From assembly GCF_007713705.1 (NCBI RefSeq), contig NZ_VMSJ01000001.1:1054001-1118000 (forward strand): a stretch of DNA of 64,000 nucleotides, in the 5' to 3' direction. This document shows positions 1 through 10,398 of the stretch, piece by piece. The DNA comes from Salinicoccus cyprini. GTDB taxonomy: Bacteria > Bacillota > Bacilli > Staphylococcales > Salinicoccaceae. Both the position numbers and the translations under genes were made by a program. Below the pieces are notes generated by a model. The model saw nothing but the letters and a program-made list of their open reading frames with translations, had not been told where the DNA came from and searched no databases. Every line of letters starts with the position of its first letter. The stretch's first letter is position 1.

Positions 1-869
<869 letters not shown>

Positions 870-905
870 TCATACCTGACTTTCCTTATCCATCATTTGA
901 ATGGC

Positions 906-919
906 TGAAACCGCTTTTA
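906..919. promoter_or_regulatory. possible cre (CcpA) site upstream of pfkA
   Basis: TGAAACCGCTTTTA matches the palindromic cre consensus TGWAANCGNTNWCA at 13 of 14 positions (T for C at position 13). It lies 76-89 bp upstream of the pfkA start and just past the end of accA. A single match of this quality could be chance. CcpA itself is encoded at the other end of the window. Confidence 0.35.
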
Positions 920-927
920 CTCCTAAA

Positions 928-956
928 AAAGAACAGCCGTTATCAGGACTGTTCGG
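928..956 (-). terminator. weak terminator hairpin after accA
   Basis: On the minus strand an inverted repeat of gaacag/ctgttc type with a short imperfect extension is followed by a T-rich run (TTCTTTTTTAGG). The accA stop codon lies inside the hairpin. It would separate accA from pfkA at least partly. Confidence 0.55.
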
Positions 957-1896
957 AAAAGACTCCAATATTCATATATTTATCATAGCGGTCGTCCATC
1001 AGACGCTGTCCATCCATTCCGGAAAGTTCATCCAGATGCTTTTGGACGGTCCGGTCAAGTGCACCAAACACCGCTTCGCGGTCGTTATGCGCACCGCCCT
1101 GCGGCTCTTCGACCACCTCGTCGGCAATGCCGAATTCCTTGAGGTCCGCTGCAGTGATCTTGAGGGATTCCGCTGCTATCTCCTTGAGGGAAGCGTCCTT
1201 GAACAGGATGCTTGCTGCACCTTCAGGCGAAATGACGGAATATGTGGCATTCTCGAGCATCAGCAGACGATTGCATACGCCAAGCGCCAATGCACCGCCG
1301 GACCCCCCTTCTCCGATGACGATGCTGATGACAGGTACTTTGAGGCCCGCCATCTCAACAAGGTTGCGGGCGATGGATTCACTCTGCCCCCGCTCCTCCG
1401 CCGCCTTGCCGGGATACGCACCCTTGGTATCGATGAAGCAGATGACCGGACGATTGAACTTGTCGGCCTGCTTCATCAGACGCAGTGCCTTGCGGTAGCC
1501 GTCCGGATGGGCCATGCCGAAGTTTCTATGGATGTTGCCCTTCGTGTCACGTCCGCGCTGGTGTCCGATGACGGTCACGGCTGTGCCATGGTAGGAGGCG
1601 ATTCCGCCTACGATCGCAGCATCGTCACTATAGGCGCGGTCGCCGAAGAATTCGATGAAATCATCGAACATTGCCTCAATATATTCCAACGTCGTCGGCC
1701 GTTTTACATATCTTGCGATCTCGACACGCTGCCATGGTGTCAGATTGGTATAGACTTCTGTTTTCTTATCTTCGACTTTTTTCTCCAGAAAGCTGATTTC
1801 CTTCGTCAGATCCAGCTTGTTCTTTGCAGCATACTTCTCAAGTTCTCCGATCTTTTCTTCCAGTTCGAATATCGGCTTTTCAAAATCAAACGCCAT
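943..1896 (-). CDS. accA: acetyl-CoA carboxylase carboxyltransferase subunit alpha
   Basis: Alpha half of the carboxyltransferase that moves carboxyl from biotin to acetyl-CoA to give malonyl-CoA for fatty acid synthesis; it works as an alpha2beta2 complex with AccD. The 317-residue product begins [15 protein letters not shown] and carries the family stretches [28 protein letters not shown] and the crotonase-fold glycine-rich [12 protein letters not shown]. The ATG at 1896 is chosen over an in-frame GTG at 1902 because GAGGTG sits 5 bases before it. The gene follows accD by 2 bp, so the two subunits are probably translated together in equal amounts. Confidence 0.95.
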   Translation of the reverse strand: MAFDFEKPIFELEEKIGELEKYAAKNKLDLTKEISFLEKKVEDKKTEVYTNLTPWQRVEIARYVKRPTTLEYIEAMFDDFIEFFGDRAYSDDAAIVGGIASYHGTAVTVIGHQRGRDTKGNIHRNFGMAHPDGYRKALRLMKQADKFNRPVICFIDTKGAYPGKAAEERGQSESIARNLVEMAGLKVPVISIVIGEGGSGGALALGVCNRLLMLENATYSVISPEGAASILFKDASLKEIAAESLKITAADLKEFGIADEVVEEPQGGAHNDREAVFGALDRTVQKHLDELSGMDGQRLMDDRYDKYMNIGVFSEQS

Positions 1897-1898
1897 GG

Positions 1899-2750
1899 TC
1901 ACACCTCACTATGCAATTTCAGTATTCTTCCGAGATAGTTTTTCATATCCCTGCGGTTGACGACCTCATCCAGCTGCCCGTGCTTCAATAGAAACTCGGC
2001 TGTCTGGAAGTCTTCCGGCAGCTTTTCCTTGATGGTCTCTTCAATGACCCGTCTGCCGGCAAAGCCGATCATCGCGCCTTTTTCAGCGAGATTGATGTCG
2101 CCGACAGAGGCGAAACTTGCGGAAACGCCACCAGTGGTCGGATTTGTCATATAGGCAATATAGAGCAGGCCGGCCTGACTATGGCGTTCTATGGCCACGC
2201 TCACCTTAGCCATCTGCATCAGTGAGATGATGCCTTCCTGCATGCGTGCACCGCCGCTTGCTGTAAAGACGATGACAGGCAGACGGCGTTTTGTCGCATA
2301 TTCGAACGCTCTGGCGAGTTTTTCGCCTACAGCAGAACCCATGCTGCCCATTCTGAAGCGGGCATCCATGATGGCAACCACTGCCTTATTGCCCACTATC
2401 TCGCCTTCAGCGCATACTACCGCCTCATTCAGACCCGTCTTCTCCCTGTCTTTGATGAGCTTCGACTCATAGTTCGGGAAATTCAGAGGGTTGGCGGATG
2501 TAATCTCTTCAAGAATCGGCTTGAGGGTGCCTTCATCCATCAGTGCTTCCATCCGGTCCGGTGCAGTGATCGGCAGATGGTGTTCACAGTTTGTGCAGAC
2601 ATTCAGCCGTTTATATAGTTCTTTGGAATACAGTATCTTCTTGCAGCTCGGGCACTTCGTCATGATTGCTTCACTGTTTTCAAATGTGCCGTCTTTACGG
2701 TCTGTTTCATTAACTTTCTTATTCAGCTTGGAGAACAAGTCTTTTAGCAT
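1899..2750 (-). CDS. accD: acetyl-CoA carboxylase carboxyltransferase subunit beta
   Basis: Beta half of the carboxyltransferase, partner of AccA. The N-terminal zinc ribbon is visible as CPSCKK (residues 33-38) and CTNCEHH (residues 52-58), followed by the crotonase-fold domain with [10 protein letters not shown] and [14 protein letters not shown]. The length of 283 residues is normal. The zinc ribbon binds nucleic acid in E. coli, where it represses its own translation; whether this holds here is unknown. It sits between a short GntR regulator (18 bp upstream) and accA. Confidence 0.95.
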   Translation of the reverse strand: MLKDLFSKLNKKVNETDRKDGTFENSEAIMTKCPSCKKILYSKELYKRLNVCTNCEHHLPITAPDRMEALMDEGTLKPILEEITSANPLNFPNYESKLIKDREKTGLNEAVVCAEGEIVGNKAVVAIMDARFRMGSMGSAVGEKLARAFEYATKRRLPVIVFTASGGARMQEGIISLMQMAKVSVAIERHSQAGLLYIAYMTNPTTGGVSASFASVGDINLAEKGAMIGFAGRRVIEETIKEKLPEDFQTAEFLLKHGQLDEVVNRRDMKNYLGRILKLHSEV

Positions 2751-2768
2751 AATAAACTCCCTGTTTCT

Positions 2769-3203
2769 TTACGATTTGAAGGCCTGTGAGTATTTATCGA
2801 GCAGAACGTAGATCTTCTTCATGATCTGATTGTCATCGGCTTCGACATCCATGCTGTCGTCATCATGCTTGGACTTCACATAGGCCTCTATCATCTGTTT
2901 TATTTCAATTATTTCCTTCTGCTGTCTTTCTGTTCTGATGAGATATTTTCCGATAAGTTGGAAAAGCTGGTGACTGTCGACGTCAGCTAAAAAAGTGCCC
3001 TCTCCACGACGTACATAGATGATGCCAAGCAGTTCAAGTGCTCTCAATGCTTCCCTGACACTCTGTCTGCTGACATTCAGTTTTTCCTTGAGATATCTTT
3101 CACTCGGCAGCTTGTCACCGACCTGGATATTCTCTGATTCAATCAGATTGTGAATTTCTTCAACAATGTTTTCCAGACCTTTTCTTTCTGTCATATCATC
3201 CAT
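2769..3203 (-). CDS. short GntR-family transcriptional regulator
   Basis: The first 75 residues form a FadR/GntR winged helix: VGDKLPSERYLKEKLN, then SRQSVREALRALELLG as recognition helix and RRGEGTF as wing. The remaining 70 residues are helical and acidic (KHDDDSMDVEADD) and too short for the usual FCD or UTRA ligand domain. The product is therefore a DNA-binding protein with a reduced or unusual effector part. It lies 2 bp after the malic enzyme stop and 18 bp before accD, inside what looks like one transcript. Control of malonyl-CoA or pyruvate supply genes is inferred from position only. Either ATG (3203, or 3194 giving MTERKG) could be the start. Confidence 0.85.
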   Translation of the reverse strand: MDDMTERKGLENIVEEIHNLIESENIQVGDKLPSERYLKEKLNVSRQSVREALRALELLGIIYVRRGEGTFLADVDSHQLFQLIGKYLIRTERQQKEIIEIKQMIEAYVKSKHDDDSMDVEADDNQIMKKIYVLLDKYSQAFKS

Positions 3204-3205
3204 TA

Positions 3206-4429
3206 TCAGAGCGTCAGACTGCGCGCTTTCTGATAGACTGCTTCCGGATCCACCTTGATACGGTTGACGCCGGTCTGCATGGCAGCTTCTGCCACTGCTC
3301 TGGCGACGCGCGGGGCGACTTCCTTGTTGAAAGGGTCCGGAATGACATAGTCGCTTGTCAGTTCGTCTTCCTCGATGAGGTCTGCAATGGCCAGTACAGC
3401 CGCCTTTTTCATTTCATCGTTGATGTGCGTCGCCCTGACATCAAGCGCCCCTCTGAAAATGCCGGGGAATGCAAGTACATTGTTGATCTGGTTCGGGAAG
3501 TCGCTGCGTCCGGTACCGATGACGAGTGCCCCTGCTGCCTTGGCATCTTCAGGCATGATTTCCGGATTTGGATTCGCCATCGCGAATATGATCGGGTCTT
3601 CGGCCATGGTTTTGACCATCTCCTCTGTCAGTGCACCTGCAACTGATACACCGATGAATACATCCGCTTCTTCGATGACATCCTTGAGTTCACCCTGCTT
3701 ATGGGCATGGTTGGTGAAACGGCTGACTTCATCTTTGACATCATTCATGCCATTCGGTCTGCCTTCATATATGGCGCCTCTTGAATCGCACATGATCATT
3801 TCCTTGACGCCGAAGCTGTGCAGCAGTTTGACGATTGCCACACCCGCAGCGCCTGCCCCATTCAGAACGACCTTGATCTGATTCAGAGATTTTCCGGTCA
3901 GTTTCAACGCATTCATCAGACCACTCAGTGTAACGATGGCAGTACCATGCTGGTCATCATGGAAGACCGGTATATCCGTCTCACGGCCAAGGCGCTCCTC
4001 GATTTCAAAGCATCTTGGTGCAGAGATATCCTCCAGGTTGATGCCGCCGAAGACAGGCGTCAGCAGCTTGACTGTCCTGACAATCTCATCGACATCGTTC
4101 GTATCCAGTGCAAGCGGGAATGAATCGACACCTGCGAAGTTTTTGAACAGGGCGCTTTTGCCCTCCATTACCGGCAGGCTTGCCATTGCACCGATATTGC
4201 CAAGGCCGAGCACTGCAGAACCGTCTGTGATGACACCGACAGTATTGCTTTTGATCGTATAGTCGAAGACCGTACGCTCATCTTCATATATCTCCTTGCA
4301 TGGCTCTGCAACACCTGGTGAATAGGCGAGGCTCAGCGCCTCCTTGTCTTTTATCTCCACTTTGGAGTTTACGGAAAGTTTACCTTGTTTTTCTTTATGA
4401 AGTTCTAATGCATCATCTCTTAGGGACAC
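3206..4429 (-). CDS. NAD(P)-dependent malic enzyme
   Basis: Oxidatively decarboxylates malate to pyruvate, linking the TCA cycle to pyruvate and acetyl-CoA. Visible are AYSPGVAEPCKEI, the VFHDDQHGTA metal/substrate motif, the Rossmann dinucleotide loop VLNGAGAAGVAI, and ANPNPEI near the C-terminus. I place the start at a GTG (4429) that begins VSLRDDALELHKEKQ, because AAGGAAG lies at ribosome-site distance and this gives a typical 407-residue protein. An in-frame TTG overlapping the dnaE stop would add 25 unusual residues. The gene lies between dnaE and the GntR regulator. Confidence 0.92.
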   Translation of the reverse strand: MSLRDDALELHKEKQGKLSVNSKVEIKDKEALSLAYSPGVAEPCKEIYEDERTVFDYTIKSNTVGVITDGSAVLGLGNIGAMASLPVMEGKSALFKNFAGVDSFPLALDTNDVDEIVRTVKLLTPVFGGINLEDISAPRCFEIEERLGRETDIPVFHDDQHGTAIVTLSGLMNALKLTGKSLNQIKVVLNGAGAAGVAIVKLLHSFGVKEMIMCDSRGAIYEGRPNGMNDVKDEVSRFTNHAHKQGELKDVIEEADVFIGVSVAGALTEEMVKTMAEDPIIFAMANPNPEIMPEDAKAAGALVIGTGRSDFPNQINNVLAFPGIFRGALDVRATHINDEMKKAAVLAIADLIEEDELTSDYVIPDPFNKEVAPRVARAVAEAAMQTGVNRIKVDPEAVYQKARSLTL

Positions 4430-4500
4430 TATGATCTTCCTTTCTTGAGTGGTCGTACCACTAATAATATTAACATTATCCGAATTTGGTGACAACAGTT

Positions 4501-7500
4501 TCAACTGAGCAGACGTATATCCGACAGGTCGACACTTTGCAGTAATCTGTCAATATTGGATGTTTCAATATTACCAAGCTTTTGCTGGTTGTCAAAATCA
4601 AATACCGGAATTCCTTTTGCTGCATCGATTCCATCCAGTTCATAGCTGTCCGAATTGCGTATGACAATCCGCTTCGTTGAATGGATGTGGCTGCTTTTGA
4701 ATGCTGCGAGATCCTGCACATCCTCGATGATCAGCTGGGGTTCCGACTTGCGTGTCTCCATCCTGCCGGATACTGCCGCAATCGTCCGGGACAGCTTATG
4801 GTGGACATTGAAGTAGACTTTCGGAAATATGACGCCTTCCATCTCCTGATGGCCATCGGCGATTCTGACGAATGCCATGTTCTGCCCCTTTTTCGTACGG
4901 ATCACCTTTATATTTTCAAAGAATACGAGATAGGTGCCCTGCTGCTTCTGATGAAGCAGCGAAAAAGGAATATACTGCAGTGATTTCTGTACTGAAACGA
5001 CCGGATGGTCGGACAGGTAGAAGCCGAAGACTTCCTTTTCCCCTTCCACCTTTTCAATCTCATCCATCTCTTCAGTGTAGCTGTATTCTTTTTTAATGCT
5101 GAAACCGAGCGTGCTGAGGAATGAATCATGGGCGTACTCCTCGGCATTCAGATCATCCAGCATGGGGAGTGTCTGGAGCATGGTCTTCCTGTTCTCCTGA
5201 AAACCATCGAGCGCACCGGAAAGTATGAGCTGTGTCAGCACCTTCCGGTTCAGTGGAACCTGGCTGACACGCGTCTTCAGATCATAGAGGTCAGTGAACG
5301 GGCCTTCCCTGCGTGCTTCAAGTATGGCTTCGCCCATGCGGCGGGTCATGCCCCGGATCATCGAAAATCCGAGCTGGACACCATCGGATGGATGATTGCT
5401 CCACCTCGAACGGTTGATGTCCGGTGGGTGCATCGATATGCGCCTCTGCTTCATCTCACCGATGACCTGCTTAATTTTCGCATCATTGCCGAAGTGGTGA
5501 AAAAGTATGACGGCATAGAATATTTCAGGATATACCGCCTTGATATAGGCGAGCATGTAGGAGATTCTGCTGTAGGCGACCGCATGGCTTTTCGGGAAGC
5601 CGTAGTCGGCAAATTCGAGTATCAGGTTGAAAATGTGATGTCCGACGTTGCTGCTGTAGCCTTTTTCCGCCGCACCCTTTTCAAAGCGGCCGCGCTCCTT
5701 CTCGAGTGTCTCCCGGTCCTTCTTGCTCATCGCACGTCTCAATATATCCGCTTCAGCGTAAGTATATCCGGCAATTCTTGCTGCAATCTGCATGATCTGC
5801 TCCTGATAGACGATGACGCCGTATGTTTCCTTAAGTATGTCTTTTATATCGGCATGGGGGTACTTTACGGAGGAAGGGTTTCTTTTGCCTTCGATATAGT
5901 TCGGAATCTCCTTCATCGGGCCCGGCCGGTAGAGTGCGTTGACGGCCACTATGTCGAGAAACTGCTCCGGTTTCATATCGCGTATGACTTTGCGGATGCC
6001 GTCAGATTCAAGCTGGAAGATGCCGAGTGTCATGCCGCGGCCGAGCAGCCTGTAGACTTCCTTGTTGTCATCCGGAATACTGTCCAGACTGAAGCCAGCA
6101 TCCGTCCGCCTGATCTGATTGACCATGTATTTGAGCAGGGAAAGGTTCCTGAGGCCGAGAATATCGATCTTGAGCAGTCCGGAGCCTTCCACTTCCTTCA
6201 TCGGCCACTGGCTGAGGGTATAGCCTTCAGTGAAAATGACAGGCACACTGCTGGTCAGTCGTTCTGCACTCAACAGGACACCGGCGGCGTGCGTCGAAGT
6301 ATGCCGCGGCAGCCCCTCTATTTTCCGGCACAGAGTCGCGTATATGCCATATTTCCCATCCGCCTCCATGAGTGCATGAAACTCCTTCCTGTCAAAGGCC
6401 CGCTCAAGCGTTGTACCCGGTGCATCCGGGATGATATTTGATATCATCTTCAGTTCATCATCACTGAATCCGAGCACCCTGCCGACATCGCGGGCTGCCA
6501 TTTTGGCACTCAGTGTACCGTATGTCACAATATGGGCAACATTCATCTCCCCGTACTTGTCGATCAGATATGCCACCACTTCATCGCGTCTCGTATCCTC
6601 GAAATCTATATCGATATCCGGCATCGTCACACGCTCCGGATTCAAGAAGCGTTCGAACAGCAGATCATATTTCAGCGGATCGATTTCGGTGATGTTCAGC
6701 AGGAAAGACACCAGGCTCGCACTGGACGACCCCCGGCCCGGTCCAACATAGATGCCGGATTCCTTGGCATGATTGACGGCATCCTGAACGATCAGAAAGT
6801 AGTCTTCGTAGCCCATCTCCACGATGATGTCATACTCATACTTCATCCGTTCCATGTACCTGCCGCTGCCATCGGTTCTGGCTTCGAGCTGCGCCATCAG
6901 CATCTGCCACAGGAATGTTTTGGAATCGCTGTTATCCTCATGCGGAAAATGCGGTAGTGTCTGCCTGGCCTTCGGCAGTGTGACATTGCACTTTTCCACC
7001 AGTTCCATATTGCCGGCCAGAAACTGCTTTTCCGCTCCATCCAGATCACTCTCCGTCCGGATGAAGTCATCGCCTCTGCGGGAACCGAGATCTCCAGGCG
7101 CCATTCTTTCATTGTCACGAATGGCATTGAGCACTATTTTGGCAGAGAGGTCCTCCGCTTCCACGTAGTTCGCCTGCTTCATGTATACACGCTGATAGCG
7201 GTCATCCGCCACAGAATGCGCAATATAGCGGTCTGCACCGTCGACGGGGATCGATTCGAGCAGCCCGGCACCTGAATCCGTTTTGGCGATCACCACACAA
7301 TCATGGATGTTCCTCTCCAGATAGCTCTCCGGGGTATATTCAAGGTCCTTATAGGAGAGCATTGCCGACAGACGCACCAGTTCCAGGTAGCCTGCCGTAT
7401 TTTTCGCTATCAGCACAAGCGGTATGCCATCCAGCTGGTCATCGACCCGGATCTCCATGCCGACCAGCGGCTTGACGCCGAAATGCTCCGCCCTGCTGAC

Positions 7501-7644
7501 AAAATGATAAATGCCGTGCAGGCGGTTCGAATCGGTCAGTGCAACAGCAGTCTGCCCGTCTCCGGAAATCTTCTTCAGCAGCGGGTCGATTCTGATGTTG
7601 CTGTTTAGGAATTCGTAGCAGCTGTGAACATTCAAATTGATCAT
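4501..7644 (-). CDS. dnaE: DNA polymerase III alpha subunit, DnaE type
   Basis: The second replicative polymerase of low-GC Gram-positives (PolC being the main one), thought to extend RNA primers before handing over. The order is an N-terminal PHP domain (INLNVHSCYEFLNS), polymerase core with GPGRGSSS at 301-308 and catalytic PDIDIDFED at 342-350, then helix-hairpin-helix and OB-fold regions in the last 250 residues. The PHP start lacks most of the HxH metal ligands, as is usual for this subfamily, so no proofreading by PHP is expected. It has 1047 residues, normal for the class. It follows nrnA by 15 bp, as in staphylococci and bacilli. Confidence 0.96.
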   Translation of the reverse strand: MINLNVHSCYEFLNSNIRIDPLLKKISGDGQTAVALTDSNRLHGIYHFVSRAEHFGVKPLVGMEIRVDDQLDGIPLVLIAKNTAGYLELVRLSAMLSYKDLEYTPESYLERNIHDCVVIAKTDSGAGLLESIPVDGADRYIAHSVADDRYQRVYMKQANYVEAEDLSAKIVLNAIRDNERMAPGDLGSRRGDDFIRTESDLDGAEKQFLAGNMELVEKCNVTLPKARQTLPHFPHEDNSDSKTFLWQMLMAQLEARTDGSGRYMERMKYEYDIIVEMGYEDYFLIVQDAVNHAKESGIYVGPGRGSSSASLVSFLLNITEIDPLKYDLLFERFLNPERVTMPDIDIDFEDTRRDEVVAYLIDKYGEMNVAHIVTYGTLSAKMAARDVGRVLGFSDDELKMISNIIPDAPGTTLERAFDRKEFHALMEADGKYGIYATLCRKIEGLPRHTSTHAAGVLLSAERLTSSVPVIFTEGYTLSQWPMKEVEGSGLLKIDILGLRNLSLLKYMVNQIRRTDAGFSLDSIPDDNKEVYRLLGRGMTLGIFQLESDGIRKVIRDMKPEQFLDIVAVNALYRPGPMKEIPNYIEGKRNPSSVKYPHADIKDILKETYGVIVYQEQIMQIAARIAGYTYAEADILRRAMSKKDRETLEKERGRFEKGAAEKGYSSNVGHHIFNLILEFADYGFPKSHAVAYSRISYMLAYIKAVYPEIFYAVILFHHFGNDAKIKQVIGEMKQRRISMHPPDINRSRWSNHPSDGVQLGFSMIRGMTRRMGEAILEARREGPFTDLYDLKTRVSQVPLNRKVLTQLILSGALDGFQENRKTMLQTLPMLDDLNAEEYAHDSFLSTLGFSIKKEYSYTEEMDEIEKVEGEKEVFGFYLSDHPVVSVQKSLQYIPFSLLHQKQQGTYLVFFENIKVIRTKKGQNMAFVRIADGHQEMEGVIFPKVYFNVHHKLSRTIAAVSGRMETRKSEPQLIIEDVQDLAAFKSSHIHSTKRIVIRNSDSYELDGIDAAKGIPVFDFDNQQKLGNIETSNIDRLLQSVDLSDIRLLS

Positions 7645-7659
7645 AGGGCGTGTCCCCCT

Positions 7660-8622
7660 TTAAAGTTTACGGTCCAATGCTTCAACCAGCAGTTGCAGCT
7701 CATCTTGCGATGCAATGCTGACGCCGCTGGCCAGCGGATGGCCACCGCCACCGAATGATTCTGCGACGTCATTGATGACCGTCTCCTTGGAGCGCAGCCT
7801 GACACGGATATCCGTCTCCTCCTCCACCGCCATGAACCATATTCCGGCCTCATCAATTTCCCTGTAGATGTTGACATGCATGCTCGCCTCATTGCTCGTA
7901 AGTCCGTATTCGGAAAGTACTGAAGCCGGCACCCATACATACAGCACACCTTTATCGGTCATTTTGAAATTGTTGATCAGGTAGCCTTTGAATCTGAACT
8001 GTTCGATCGACTGCCTGTTCATATCCATCATATCCTTCGCAGCATCGAAGTCGAACTTTCTCAATTCCGATGCCACCTTGAGCGTCAGCGTGCTTGTATT
8101 GTTGAACAGGAACCTGCCCGTGTCGCCCACAATGCCTGAATACAGCAGCCTTGCTGAAACATCATTGATATAGTCGTTGTCGAAGCCCCATGCATCAGCC
8201 AGCAGGTATATCAGCTCCGAAGTGGAGGATACGCCTGTTTCGACAATATTCAGGTCACCGTATGGTTCATGGTTCGGGTGGTGGTCGATCTTGACGATCT
8301 TGTCACCGAGGGAGATGTCGCCATCGATCCGGCCTGCTCCAGCAGTATCGACGACGATGAGAAGCGGCTTTTCGACGGATGTCGCCGTATCCATCTGTCC
8401 AAGGAATTCAAGGGAGGTCTCACTCTCTCCGAGTGCCGTCACCTTCTTGTTCGGAAAAATGGACTTCAGAATCTCCTTCAGCCCAAGCTGCGATCCGATG
8501 GCGTCCGGGTCCGGCCTTACGTGTCTCAATATGATGACTTCATCATAATCGTTGATCATGTTGAGCAGTTTCTTATAGTTGTCTCTAAGAGATGGATAGT
8601 GATTCATATATTCTGTGAACAA
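7660..8622 (-). CDS. nrnA: bifunctional oligoribonuclease / 3'-phosphoadenosine phosphatase
   Basis: DHH/DHHA1 phosphoesterase that degrades 2-5 nucleotide RNA pieces and removes the 3' phosphate of pAp. Motifs in order: RHVRPDPDAIGSQ, VVDTAGAGR, the DHH core KIDHHPNHEPYGD and the C-terminal DHHA1 FGGGGHPLASG. The start is a TTG at 8622 with AAGGAG eight bases upstream; the next ATG (residue 6, MNHYPSL) lacks a good site, so TTG is preferred. It is first of the leftward dnaE operon and divergent from the ytpI-like gene. Confidence 0.93.
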   Translation of the reverse strand: MFTEYMNHYPSLRDNYKKLLNMINDYDEVIILRHVRPDPDAIGSQLGLKEILKSIFPNKKVTALGESETSLEFLGQMDTATSVEKPLLIVVDTAGAGRIDGDISLGDKIVKIDHHPNHEPYGDLNIVETGVSSTSELIYLLADAWGFDNDYINDVSARLLYSGIVGDTGRFLFNNTSTLTLKVASELRKFDFDAAKDMMDMNRQSIEQFRFKGYLINNFKMTDKGVLYVWVPASVLSEYGLTSNEASMHVNIYREIDEAGIWFMAVEEETDIRVRLRSKETVINDVAESFGGGGHPLASGVSIASQDELQLLVEALDRKL

Positions 8623-8699
8623 TTGAAAATCTCCTTCTGTTTGGATTTACTTGGCTAATATAATAAATTATACTACATTAAGGAATGGAGTTGTATCCG

Positions 8700-9047
8700 A
8701 TGGAAATGTCATATCAGATTGCTGTATCCTTTCTGGTCACCGTGCTGTTTCTCAGCCTTTTCATGTTCATCGTCTATAAGATCAGGATGATCAGAAACGA
8801 CCGTGATGTAAGAAAGGCATATTATAACAGCATATCAAGAATCTGGCTTGGTGTGCTGATCCTGTCCTTCGGCTTGAATACGATCATCCAGTTTCCTACA
8901 GCCGTATCCTATATTATCGGTGCACTGTTCGTTATTTTCGGCGCCTATAATATATGGCATTTCAACGCTGCGAGGAAATATTTCAAAGGTAACATACCTA
9001 TTGAAGATGAAGCATGGGCAGATTTCAATCGTAAAGCCAAAAAATAG
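8700..9047 (+). CDS. ytpI: YtpI-like integral membrane protein
   Basis: A protein of about 115 residues with three hydrophobic segments (residues 4-26, 48-65 and 68-85 or so) and a charged C-terminus ending AWADFNRKAKK. It resembles the YtpI family that sits beside nrnA in bacilli and staphylococci; the function is unknown. ATG 8700 is preferred because GGAG is nine bases upstream; ATG 8685 has its ribosome site too close. Its stop codon lies inside a bidirectional terminator shared with the converging gene. Confidence 0.8.
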   Translation: MEMSYQIAVSFLVTVLFLSLFMFIVYKIRMIRNDRDVRKAYYNSISRIWLGVLILSFGLNTIIQFPTAVSYIIGALFVIFGAYNIWHFNAARKYFKGNIPIEDEAWADFNRKAKK

Positions 9048-9074
9048 ACAAGTGATCATTCACTTGTCTATTTT
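9041..9074. terminator. bidirectional terminator
   Basis: A perfect 15-bp inverted repeat (aaaatagacaagtga, loop tcat) ending in T runs on both strands. The stop codons of both converging genes are within the stem. Confidence 0.93.
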
Positions 9075-10333
9075 TCTTTATAGTACTGGATAAGCAGTGT
9101 CGCTTTCATATAGATGCCGTCATCTGACCGCGCTTCGACCTCGAGTCTTAGAAACTGGTCTCCGAGATCGAGAATATCGCCTTCGATGACAAGTTCCTGG
9201 TACAGCTGGACCAGTTTGATATTCATGACATTGAGTGTATCGATATGATAGCTGTATATGCCATGGTTGCCGAGCACCACCTCGGCAAGGCGCTCGATCA
9301 GCCGCATGAATTCCGACTGTGCGATACTGCCATACTCATCCGTCATGAAAGGCATCACTTTGATATGGATCCGGTTGTCATCGATTCTGATTTCCCTGTC
9401 GATCAGGTTCTCCGCCGTCAGTCCGCCACCAAGCTTCCTCGGCTCCCGCTGACGGAAGACATCCCGCCTGTGCACGATGCCGACCAGAGTACGCTCCTCG
9501 TCCGTGACCGGCAGAATGTTCAGCTGATGCCAGCTCATCAGCTGCCTCAGACTCTGCAATGTACTTGAAGTACTGGCGACGATGTCGGATACGAATATGT
9601 GCCAGTCCTTCTCGGCGAGCTTCGACAGCTCCGATGACTTGATGATCCCCCTGAACTTGCCCGCTTCTGTCAGCACTGTCATCCTGTCGGCAGGAAAGTA
9701 CTTTTTATCCCGGCCTTCGATCATGTCATATACATACTCATCCTGCCTTATGACCAGATCACTCGCCGTGATGACGTTCGTCATCATGAGTACGCTGTAG
9801 AGTTCCCTCTGGATGAGGGAAGCCACGGAAAAAGTATCTGCTGCAGTCGATATGACCGGCAGTGAAAGTGCCTCTGCCTGCTTCAGTATTTCAGCATCAG
9901 CCCCGAAACCACCGGTGATGAGGATGCCTGAAAGGTTTTCGAGCGCCCGCCACTGGGCATCCTCACGGTTTCCTACAATCAGGAGCGCCCCTTCCTCAAG
10001 ATAGCTTTCAAGCGCATCCGTACGCATCGCCCCGATGATGAACTTGCTGATTTCCCGATCAAGCCCACCGGTACCGGCCAGAACCTTGCCTTCGATCACC
10101 CTGTTCACCTGTTCAAAACTTAGGTTGCCTGCTATGTACTCCTCTTTCGGGGCGACCCTGATGGTGCCGACCCGCTCGATTGTCTTGACCAGCCCTTCCT
10201 TCTCTGCATCCTTGATGGCCCGGTAGCTTGTACCATCGGATACCTCAAGATGCGCCGATATCTGCCGGACCGAAATCTTCGCCCCCTCAGGCAGGCTGTA
10301 TATATATTCCAATATTTCATCATGCTTCGACAT
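9068..10333 (-). CDS. ytoI: DRTGG/CBS/hotdog domain regulator, YtoI-like
   Basis: Four parts can be read: an N-terminal winged helix (residues 1-65, ISVRQISAHLEVSDGTSYRA), a DRTGG-type domain (about 85-190), a CBS pair (about 195-310, with MTVLTEAGKFRGII and LNILPVTDEERTLVGIV), and a C-terminal hotdog thioesterase-like domain (about 320-421). The make-up matches B. subtilis YtoI and its staphylococcal counterpart. CBS pairs usually sense adenine nucleotides and the hotdog part suggests an acyl-CoA ligand, so this may be a metabolite-sensing transcription factor; its targets are unknown. Confidence 0.86.
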   Translation of the reverse strand: MSKHDEILEYIYSLPEGAKISVRQISAHLEVSDGTSYRAIKDAEKEGLVKTIERVGTIRVAPKEEYIAGNLSFEQVNRVIEGKVLAGTGGLDREISKFIIGAMRTDALESYLEEGALLIVGNREDAQWRALENLSGILITGGFGADAEILKQAEALSLPVISTAADTFSVASLIQRELYSVLMMTNVITASDLVIRQDEYVYDMIEGRDKKYFPADRMTVLTEAGKFRGIIKSSELSKLAEKDWHIFVSDIVASTSSTLQSLRQLMSWHQLNILPVTDEERTLVGIVHRRDVFRQREPRKLGGGLTAENLIDREIRIDDNRIHIKVMPFMTDEYGSIAQSEFMRLIERLAEVVLGNHGIYSYHIDTLNVMNIKLVQLYQELVIEGDILDLGDQFLRLEVEARSDDGIYMKATLLIQYYKEK

Positions 10334-10361
10334 TCAATCACCCGGCAATCATATATAAAAA

Positions 10362-10390
10362 TAAGGAACACCACTCCCGGGTGTTCCCCT
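10362..10390 (-). terminator. terminator after the metal-dependent hydrolase gene
   Basis: On the minus strand ggaacacc and ggtgttcc pair around a small loop and are followed by TTATTTTTATA. Confidence 0.85.
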
Positions 10391-10398
10391 TGATACCA

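Noticed and set aside
901-1938. 345-codon plus-strand frame opposite accA
   Set aside because: Antisense to accA, starts inside a terminator region and has no ribosome site.
5128-6441. 437-codon open frame on the plus strand opposite dnaE
   Set aside because: It is fully antisense to conserved DnaE motifs, has no ribosome site and encodes a low-complexity shadow protein; the GC-rich third positions of dnaE keep it open.
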